Positions 35,151-40,020 of a DNA stretch of 40,020 nucleotides are shown piece by piece. Source of the stretch: Deltaproteobacteria bacterium (GTDB lineage: Bacteria > Desulfobacterota > Desulfuromonadia > Geobacterales > Pseudopelobacteraceae); assembly GCA_021779135.1 (NCBI GenBank), contig JAJYBH010000014.1, positions 1 through 40,020 of the forward strand, in the 5' to 3' direction. Made by a program: the position numbers and the translations under genes. Each line of letters starts with the position of its first letter. The stretch's first letter is position 1. The notes beneath the pieces were generated by a model. That model did not search any database. It worked only from the letters and a program-made list of their open reading frames with translations, and was not told where the DNA came from.

Positions 35151-36527
35151 TTAGGATGTTATTGTCTCTGCGTTTCTGAAGGCCTTCGCTTCGGTTTTAC
35201 TGGCGAATACCAACGCAGGCTCGGTATCTTTTAGAATCGTTGTTTCAGGTTTGGCGGCATACGCAAGAGCATACTGTTCCTGGGTTTTCCACTGGTAGAA
35301 AATTGGAAGTCTGTAGAGTATAAAGCGATAAACCACGATATAGATGGTGTACACCGTGACGCAAATGGCAACTTCACGCCAGTGCGGGATTTCTCTTTCT
35401 GACAGCTTCCAGTTAAAGGTGATAAGAGCTGTATTAAGCCTGTTCAAGAAAATTCCTAATACAACAAGCAAGGCGCTGAAGCGAATGATCGGCAATTTTT
35501 TATGGTGTATCGCGTACGCAAACAGAGTCATTGGGATGATTACGCCAATCATGATCTCAACCAGGTACCATTGCCCGTATCCGGTGGTCAAATACGCCCA
35601 TTTGTTGTCGTGGGCAATACTCATGAGTTTTATGGTGAGGTAGGTCGCCAGGCCCATGCTGGCGCCTTTGGCCAGTGAAACCGTTACACGGTCCAGGCTG
35701 TCCTTGAAGCGTTGGTCAAAACGCCACGACATTGTCTTGCTGGCAATGGTGCTGACTGTGATCACCATGCAGAGTCCACCGGGGATGGATGATACAAAAA
35801 AGTGTATCCACTGGAATGATGACGAGTACCAGAGAGGGTGAACTTTACCGGGGGCATAGGTGAAGAGCGCACCGAGGGCGCCTTGATGAAGGGTGGAGAG
35901 GATGATCCCGGATACGGTGAGCCCCAGGGTGATTTTCCTGATGGCTCGCACGCCTATCGGGAAACCGATCCATTCGAAAAAGCTGACTGATACCTCGGCT
36001 ATCTGTACCGAAAGGTAGGTGGACACATGCCAGGCTACCAGAAAGAGCACTGCCGCCGGTCCGAATGACACCACCATCGGAAAGGGCAAACGCCAGGGCT
36101 GGCCAAGGTCAATCAGCAGAAAAACGACGGCGAAGAAGTATCCCAGGAGTCCGTTCAGGAGCCCCAGTCGCTCTATCGGTTCCAGGTCATGACGTCCAAA
36201 AACCTCGCAGGCGGTACCGAGCAGAAAGCCGGACGAGGAGAGCGGGACCATGCCGAAGAGGCCGAATGCGAGGAACAACCCCCAAGGGTAATCATTGGAG
36301 CTGTGCGTGACCCATGAGAGTCCGAAAATGAAACGGCCCAGGATGATTGGAATGCCGACTGCGAAAATGATTGCAATAATCCAGTTAAAGGGGTTGCGTA
36401 GGGCCTGTCCAATGTATTGCGGGAGTGTCAGGCCGAGAAAAAGCTTCTCCATGAAGGTCCATTTGCGATCAGAGGATTTCTGGGGAGAATTGACGGTTAT
36501 TGCACCGCTTGCGATCAATTTTTTCAT
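35151..36527 (-). CDS. NrfD/HybB-like integral membrane menaquinol-oxidoreductase subunit
   Basis: The protein has 458 residues with about 9-10 hydrophobic helices, typical of the NrfD/PsrC/HybB family, which bind quinol in the membrane and pass electrons to an FeS partner. The N-terminal 60 residues are cytoplasmic and polar. Helix motifs such as WGLFLAFGLFGMVPLSSSGFLLG and STLHQGALGALF are family-like. The start overlaps the stop of the FeS subunit (ATGA), and GAGGATGG precedes it, so the two subunits should be made together. The arrangement of pentahaem cytochrome, FeS protein and NrfD resembles Cbc4-like complexes of Geobacter, by inference. The C-terminal tail beyond the last helix is about 50 residues. 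Confidence 0.9.
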   Translation of the reverse strand: MKKLIASGAITVNSPQKSSDRKWTFMEKLFLGLTLPQYIGQALRNPFNWIIAIIFAVGIPIILGRFIFGLSWVTHSSNDYPWGLFLAFGLFGMVPLSSSGFLLGTACEVFGRHDLEPIERLGLLNGLLGYFFAVVFLLIDLGQPWRLPFPMVVSFGPAAVLFLVAWHVSTYLSVQIAEVSVSFFEWIGFPIGVRAIRKITLGLTVSGIILSTLHQGALGALFTYAPGKVHPLWYSSSFQWIHFFVSSIPGGLCMVITVSTIASKTMSWRFDQRFKDSLDRVTVSLAKGASMGLATYLTIKLMSIAHDNKWAYLTTGYGQWYLVEIMIGVIIPMTLFAYAIHHKKLPIIRFSALLVVLGIFLNRLNTALITFNWKLSEREIPHWREVAICVTVYTIYIVVYRFILYRLPIFYQWKTQEQYALAYAAKPETTILKDTEPALVFASKTEAKAFRNAETITS

Positions 36528-37441
36528 TTTTTGCCATCCTCCTGCTCAGAATGGTTATGGTGCTCATCTCCGTGGTCTTTGTTGCGTGTGGCGAGGAGGT
36601 GAATCCCGGAAAACAGCGCCGGCCATATTGTGAGAACCATCGGCACCATTCCGAGAAAGTCCTTGACGTTCGAGATAACCGGCTCGTTGCCGAGGGTCGT
36701 GTCAAGTCCGATCTGATCGTCCGGGACCCTGGAGAGGTAGAGCCAGCTGGTTCCTCCCATCTCTTTTTCACCATAAATATGGTCAATATAGCGGTCTGGT
36801 GTTTCCCTGATACGTTCGTGGCCCATCTTGATCAAATCGCTTCGAAGTCCAAATGTAAGCGCTTCCTGGGGACATATCTCAACACAGGCTGGCGGCTTTC
36901 CAAATTTGAGTCTCGTATGATAACAGAAAATACACTTTTTAATGAGCGGATCAAAAGCGCTTGAATAACTGTAAGCCGGGATATTGAAGGGACATGCTAC
37001 CATACAGGTTTTGCATCCTACGCAAACATTACCGTTGTAAATAACCGCGCCTTCCTTGGTTTTAGTGTAGGCATTGACGAAGCACGATGTTAAACAGCCG
37101 GGTTCGTTGCAATGATTGCACTGCATCTTGCGGTAGGGAGGTTTTTGACCATCGTTTGTCTCATAACGATTGACTACCGTGTAGGCCTTTTCCGTAGTTC
37201 TGCGTTTTTCTTCAAAAACGGAGGTGTCGTCGAAAGGGACATCCGGTTCGGGAAGTTTTTGCTCCTTGTTACAGGCTGCCTCGCAGCTTCGGCAGCCGAT
37301 ACAGCGGGTCGTGTCAACCAGTACGCCCATTGCGTCGGGGTATCCTTCGAAGGATCCGACTGCCCAACTCTTGGATGGCGCACCAAGAGAGGCAGCAGCT
37401 CCACCTATCAGGCAGCCTTTCAGGAAATCTCTACGTTTCAT
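36524..37441 (-). CDS. Tat-exported four-[4Fe-4S] ferredoxin subunit with C-terminal membrane anchor (HybA-like)
   Basis: The protein has 305 residues. It begins MKRRDFLKGCLIGGAAAS, a twin-arginine signal, so it is folded with its clusters and exported. Four cysteine sets for [4Fe-4S] clusters are present: CIGCRSCEAAC near 47-57, CNHCNEPGCLTSC near 107, CVGCKTCMVACP near 139, and CIFC with the later CVEIC near 168-188. A hydrophobic segment near 262-282 should anchor it, followed by a His-rich acidic tail (DHGDEHHNHSEQEDGKK). It should pass electrons between the NrfD-like quinol subunit and the pentahaem cytochrome. AAGGAG precedes the ATG. Confidence 0.93.
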   Translation of the reverse strand: MKRRDFLKGCLIGGAAASLGAPSKSWAVGSFEGYPDAMGVLVDTTRCIGCRSCEAACNKEQKLPEPDVPFDDTSVFEEKRRTTEKAYTVVNRYETNDGQKPPYRKMQCNHCNEPGCLTSCFVNAYTKTKEGAVIYNGNVCVGCKTCMVACPFNIPAYSYSSAFDPLIKKCIFCYHTRLKFGKPPACVEICPQEALTFGLRSDLIKMGHERIRETPDRYIDHIYGEKEMGGTSWLYLSRVPDDQIGLDTTLGNEPVISNVKDFLGMVPMVLTIWPALFSGIHLLATRNKDHGDEHHNHSEQEDGKK

Positions 37442-37489
37442 GATATTCTCCTTCGGTTCGAATGTGCATTTAAACGTATATTTAGAAAG

Positions 37490-38014
37490 TCAGTGGCCAT
37501 TGTGTTCACCCTTGGAGGGCTTGTTCTTGGGGGCATATGCACCGGAGTAATAAAAGGCGTCTCCCTCTTTTGTGCGTTGATGGCAATCCTGACATCCCAT
37601 TGGCCCCTTCATATTTTCATGACAGCCAAGGCAGTTGCGGTGCATTGCTGCCTTCAGGCTCGGCTTGTCCTTATGATAAGTTTTAGGATCTTTTTCATGC
37701 ATGGCGGTTGCCGAGAACGAATCAGTCTGGTGACATCCCTTGCAAGATACTTCCTGCGTTTCACTGCTGTTACGGTGACACCTGACACAGTTGGGGTCCT
37801 GCACTAGTGTGCCGGTCGTGTGGTGGTGACAGTTTGAGCATTCCTTCGTCAGCTGGATGTGCTTGGCATGGTTGAACGTAAATGGTTCATACAGTTTGCT
37901 TTGAGTGTTCAAAATAACCGTATCCGGAACGGTTATTCCCCGGCTTGTGTCTGGCACGGCTGCTAGAAACAAAACCACCAATACTCCGGCGAGCCAGATC
38001 CCTTTTGTTTGCAT
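37490..38014 (-). CDS. Pentahaem c-type cytochrome, electron-accepting subunit of the NrfD complex
   Basis: The protein has 174 residues from the ATG at 38012-38014, which has AAGGAG at good spacing; the frame to 38074 adds 20 unlikely residues and is rejected. Residues 1-26 form a signal peptide. Five CXXCH haem sites are visible (CSNCHHH, CVRCHRN, CKGCHQT, CLGCHEN, CQDCHQR), with extra histidines as axial ligands. The tail KPSKGEHNGH is polar. The order cytochrome, FeS, NrfD is that of periplasmic menaquinol oxidoreductases. It is 48 bp from the FeS gene and likely co-transcribed. A lipoprotein cysteine is not seen. Confidence 0.92.
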   Translation of the reverse strand: MQTKGIWLAGVLVVLFLAAVPDTSRGITVPDTVILNTQSKLYEPFTFNHAKHIQLTKECSNCHHHTTGTLVQDPNCVRCHRNSSETQEVSCKGCHQTDSFSATAMHEKDPKTYHKDKPSLKAAMHRNCLGCHENMKGPMGCQDCHQRTKEGDAFYYSGAYAPKNKPSKGEHNGH

Positions 38015-38140
38015 AATACTTTCTCCTTTATATGCTAGTTTTGCTCTAATCGTTCGTATCTCAGGTTGTTCCAATGCGAAATGTGTGTTGAGTGTATGAC
38101 AATTATTTTTCCCGTAAAGGATCGAGCAATGAAACGTGGC

Positions 38141-38314
38141 CTAGTGGCCGGCATCGGAGTTATTGTCCTCTTCCTTTTTGTTTATGTAGCGATAAAACAT
38201 CGGAAACCCTACAAAGAAGCCTATGCAGATCAGGTATTCCATGCTTTTGATGTACGTGTAGTAATCTACTAACGTGAAAACTTCTTTTACTTCGCCTACC
38301 GATGATAGATCCAT
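38141..38314 (-). CDS. 57-residue single-helix membrane protein in the respiratory operon
   Basis: The minus strand has an ATG at 38312-38314 with GGGAGGT eight bases upstream and a TAG at 38141-38143. The product is 57 residues: an acidic amphipathic start (MDLSSVGEVKEVFTLVDYYT), one membrane helix (YLICIGFFVGFPMFYRYI, about 27-44) and a charged tail (NKKEEDNNSDAGH). Small one-helix subunits are common in Hmc/Nrf-like complexes. It sits between two small membrane proteins and the pentahaem cytochrome, in line with them. The plus-strand frame overlapping it has a weaker start and is probably chance. Confidence 0.75.
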   Translation of the reverse strand: MDLSSVGEVKEVFTLVDYYTYIKSMEYLICIGFFVGFPMFYRYINKKEEDNNSDAGH

Positions 38315-38386
38315 GATGAGTTACCTCCCTGTATTCTTGTAAACTTTTAATAAATTATCTGCAATAATTTAGTTTGGATTATTTAG

Positions 38387-38641
38387 CTAGTTGTACTTGA
38401 CGCTTTCAGTTTGTCTTGTTCTGCTGCTTGCGGCGCCTTTGATCATGCCGTAGAGCATTATGATCGCAGGTATGCACTGCATAACCACCACTAGTGCGCA
38501 GAATCCGAGGAAGAGCAGGATCAGTGGGCCACTAATGAAAACCTTGTTGGTTGCGGCCGATGAAGCAAAGGCTGCCGTGCTGGTCGCGAGGCTGAGTGCG
38601 GCTGCGCTGATTACCGTTGTCAGTGTCCGTTTCGCATTCAT
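38387..38641 (-). CDS. Small exported single-TM protein (paralogue of 38670-38918)
   Basis: The gene encodes 84 residues from the ATG at 38639-38641, which has GAGGAG upstream. The first 26 residues look like a signal peptide (MNAKRTLTTVISAAALSLATSTAAFA), followed by one strong membrane helix at about 35-56, then a basic tail. Its helix pattern (LFLGFCALVVVMQCIPAIIMLYG) matches the sister protein 28 bp upstream (FFFAFGILIVLYQFTPGLMLIG), with shared Q and P. I do not recognise the family. Likely a small subunit or assembly factor of the NrfD complex. Confidence 0.75.
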   Translation of the reverse strand: MNAKRTLTTVISAAALSLATSTAAFASSAATNKVFISGPLILLFLGFCALVVVMQCIPAIIMLYGMIKGAASSRTRQTESVKYN

Positions 38642-38669
38642 GGTTGTCTCCTCTTTTATGTGATAACTG

Positions 38670-38918
38670 CTATTGCTGAATTGATGATTTTTTGGTTCCG
38701 GCATCCGAGACCTTCACGTCGATAGATGAAAACATTTCCTTGAGAAGTCTTCCGATCAGCATGAGGCCTGGGGTGAACTGGTACAGGACAATCAATATTC
38801 CAAAGGCGAAGAAGAATAATGTCATGAACCCAAGACGTTCGACTCCCATACCGACTGAGGCCGATGCGTTTGATACGGACAGCAGCATGGACGGTACGAT
38901 TATCGAAAAAGATTTCAT
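38670..38918 (-). CDS. Small exported single-TM protein, first gene of the respiratory operon
   Basis: The gene encodes 82 residues from the ATG at 38916-38918, with GGAGG upstream; a frame start at 38933 is rejected. It has a likely signal peptide (MKSFSIIVPSMLLSVSNASA), a membrane helix at about 34-55 with LYQFTPGLMLIG, and a soluble tail (EMFSSIDVKVSDAGTKKSS). It lies about 75 bases after a sigma-54 promoter. Homologous to the next gene. Function unknown. Confidence 0.75.
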   Translation of the reverse strand: MKSFSIIVPSMLLSVSNASASVGMGVERLGFMTLFFFAFGILIVLYQFTPGLMLIGRLLKEMFSSIDVKVSDAGTKKSSIQQ

Positions 38919-38990
38919 GACATCCTCCGTCACAGAATTAAAGTGTTAAGCCTCTTGGTTATGTACGGTTGGCGTGCTCTTAAACTAATC

Positions 38991-39010
38991 TTTAGCACTG
39001 AGCATGCCAA
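38991..39010 (-). promoter_or_regulatory. Sigma-54 (-24/-12) promoter of the respiratory operon
   Basis: The minus strand reads TTGGCATGCTCAGTGCTAAA. GG (39007-39008) and GC (38995-38996) are 10 bases apart, the fixed spacing of sigma-54 promoters, and the -24 block TTGGCATG is close to the consensus TTGGCACG. The -12 block is GTGCT instead of TTGCW. Transcription would start near 38983, 65 bases before the first ATG, so an enhancer-binding activator should control this operon. Confidence 0.7.
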
Positions 39011-39488
39011 ATTATAATTATGTAAAATTAATGTTATAACGATTTGAAATTGCAAATAAAATTAAATTAATGCTCGATTGTTGCGGTAATTAAGGTCGCT
39101 TTGGGGGGGATTGGAGTATACAGACGGTATACAAGCGCACTACTGCATCGTGAAGACATGGCTTCCATAACATTCCAAATTTGCACATAAAAGCCAGATG
39201 CTAGCTTGGTTTTTATATGCATAGTTTTTCTATACACCTGGCAAGACCTCAAAAAGGCCTTATGTTGTAACTTCAGAGAGTTGCGGGGTATGATACGCAA
39301 AGCGATCTCAAAGCGGAGAAGGGAATTGAACCAGTCGTACGTCTAATCGGTATAGAGAAAGGTGTTTCCTGTTGAGCCGGGTAGTATTCGCTCGAAGAGG
39401 CATATATTCCGGTAAACCTGGCGCCGATGCTTCCAATTGATTGAAGGCGCATGCATGACGATAATTGCACCCGGTAATTAGACTGACT
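39011..39488. other. Gene-free AT-rich region upstream of the sigma-54 promoter
   Basis: About 480 bases without a supportable gene. Short frames here lack ribosome sites and protein-like composition. A twin palindrome GTATAC-AGACG-GTATAC (39116-39132) lies about 120 bases upstream of the sigma-54 promoter, the usual distance for an enhancer-binding site. Nothing else clear is seen. Confidence 0.5.
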
Positions 39489-40019
39489 TTAATCCTGTTT
39501 TTTTGATAACCGGCTGGTATATATATTTATTTTGCTGCATTTGTCTGAACTCGTTTCAATGGCCCGCATGTAGTAATTCCAGACATTGTAGTGTTGAAGC
39601 CCGAGAACAACGAGTCCGGAAATGAACACCATATTGAAGTAATCTCCCAAGGCGGCAGAGATGAAGTACAGCAGGTAAAAGATCACCCGGAAGCACAGGT
39701 GAGTAAATGTATTACCCGGCGCCATCTCATGGTAGATCCTTCCGGCAATGCTAATCAGCGAACTGAGCGTGGATGCACCAAACACGCAATTGATAAGGAT
39801 GACGGAAGGAGTCGAACCGAGTTGCTCCATTATGTCGGACGGCAGTGAACCGGCCAGGCTCTGTTCCTTGAAGAAAAAGGCGAACGCACTGGTGCCCAGG
39901 AATATCAACAAGCCCCATAGACCACTGCGTGAATTGTCATACAGATCATCCAGGGTTGCATCAGCGGATTGATTCAGGTTGCTGCAACCGGTACTCTTTC
40001 CCAAGGAAGTGTGCAGTCG
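39489..40019 (-). CDS. Four-helix membrane protein, paralogue of 32513-33049 (5' end outside window)
   Basis: The frame is open from TAA-type stop at 39489 to the right edge. A TTG at 40004 has no ribosome site, so the gene probably begins beyond the window. The visible 176 residues show four hydrophobic helices near 29-46, 68-90, 103-124 and 125-145 (numbering from the TTG), with NSRSGLWG before helix 1 and LGLQHYNVWNYYMRAI after helix 4. These match the protein at 32513. The two copies flank the cytochrome cluster. The function is unknown. The small charged C-terminal tail ends SKKQD. Confidence 0.7.
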   Translation of the reverse strand, partial: RLHTSLGKSTGCSNLNQSADATLDDLYDNSRSGLWGLLIFLGTSAFAFFFKEQSLAGSLPSDIMEQLGSTPSVILINCVFGASTLSSLISIAGRIYHEMAPGNTFTHLCFRVIFYLLYFISAALGDYFNMVFISGLVVLGLQHYNVWNYYMRAIETSSDKCSKINIYTSRLSKKQD

Positions 40020-40020
40020 T

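Noticed and set aside
38066-38272. Plus-strand frame with a one-TM product (MKRGLVAGIG...) opposite the small minus-strand gene
   Set aside because: The minus-strand frame has a stronger ribosome site, lies in line with the operon and has cleaner protein composition; two genes on opposite strands in the same bases is unlikely.
39067-39470. Two short minus-strand frames in the gene-free region upstream of the respiratory operon
   Set aside because: They have no ribosome sites, unlike-protein composition, and they overlap each other out of frame.

Overview
The window looks like chromosome from a Desulfuromonadota (Geobacter-type) bacterium. The evidence is a 12-haem cytochrome built from c7-type modules, a pentahaem cytochrome with an NrfD/FeS menaquinol oxidoreductase module, haem-binding CXXCH motifs in a membrane sensor, sigma-54 enhancer-binding regulation, assimilatory sulfate reduction through an iron-sulfur APS reductase, and a GC-rich housekeeping background with AT-rich intergenic islands. 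The species call is inference.

Left part (1-8400). The tail of a probable PpiC/SurA-type isomerase and a DUF4139-like exported protein face each other across a shared terminator. A symmetric palindromic repeat follows, then a HEAT-like helical protein. The minus strand then carries a compact methionine/sulfur operon: a SAM-I (S-box) riboswitch with its terminator, two paralogous transsulfuration-type PLP enzymes, a ThiS-ThiF fusion and mnmA, packed with overlaps. A GNAT acetyltransferase, a small hypothetical gene and tRNA-Thr(CGT) follow.

Sulfate assimilation block (8850-18400, plus strand). An Rrf2-family regulator precedes cysK and a siroheme sulfite/nitrite reductase, overlapping by one base. 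After a terminator come an unrecognised 270-aa protein, a DASS (SLC13) anion transporter and cysH (APS reductase). After a second palindromic element come cysD, cysN with an unusual C-terminal extension, and larE. Together these cover uptake, activation to APS, reduction to sulfite and sulfide, and cysteine synthesis. No APS kinase is present, which fits the CC...CXXC type of CysH. Similar TCTA...TAGA palindromes lie before rrf2, before cysK and before the transporter operon, and may be one regulon's operators.

Middle part (18500-32250). An NtrY-like sensor kinase and NtrX-like sigma-54 activator are followed by an S41 C-terminal processing protease. On the minus strand lie trpD, trpC and a small membrane protein, a long-tailed CheY-type response regulator, a serine beta-lactamase-fold hydrolase, argJ and secA. 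ArgJ has its Shine-Dalgarno in a perfect hairpin. Two intergenic gaps (cysD-cysN and secA-argJ) contain simple repeats that also form inverted repeats.

Right part (32400-40020, minus strand). A respiratory operon starts at a good sigma-54 (-24/-12) promoter near 39000. It encodes two paralogous small exported one-TM proteins, a 57-residue one-TM protein, a pentahaem cytochrome, a Tat-exported four-cluster ferredoxin subunit and an NrfD-like quinol subunit. A strong terminator follows. Then come a 12-haem cytochrome, a haem-binding dCache/HAMP-like protein with no output domain, and a four-TM protein whose paralogue lies at the far right edge. The likely role is menaquinol oxidation feeding electrons to periplasmic cytochromes, as in the Cbc complexes of Geobacter. 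This block is the best candidate for under-described biology in the window.
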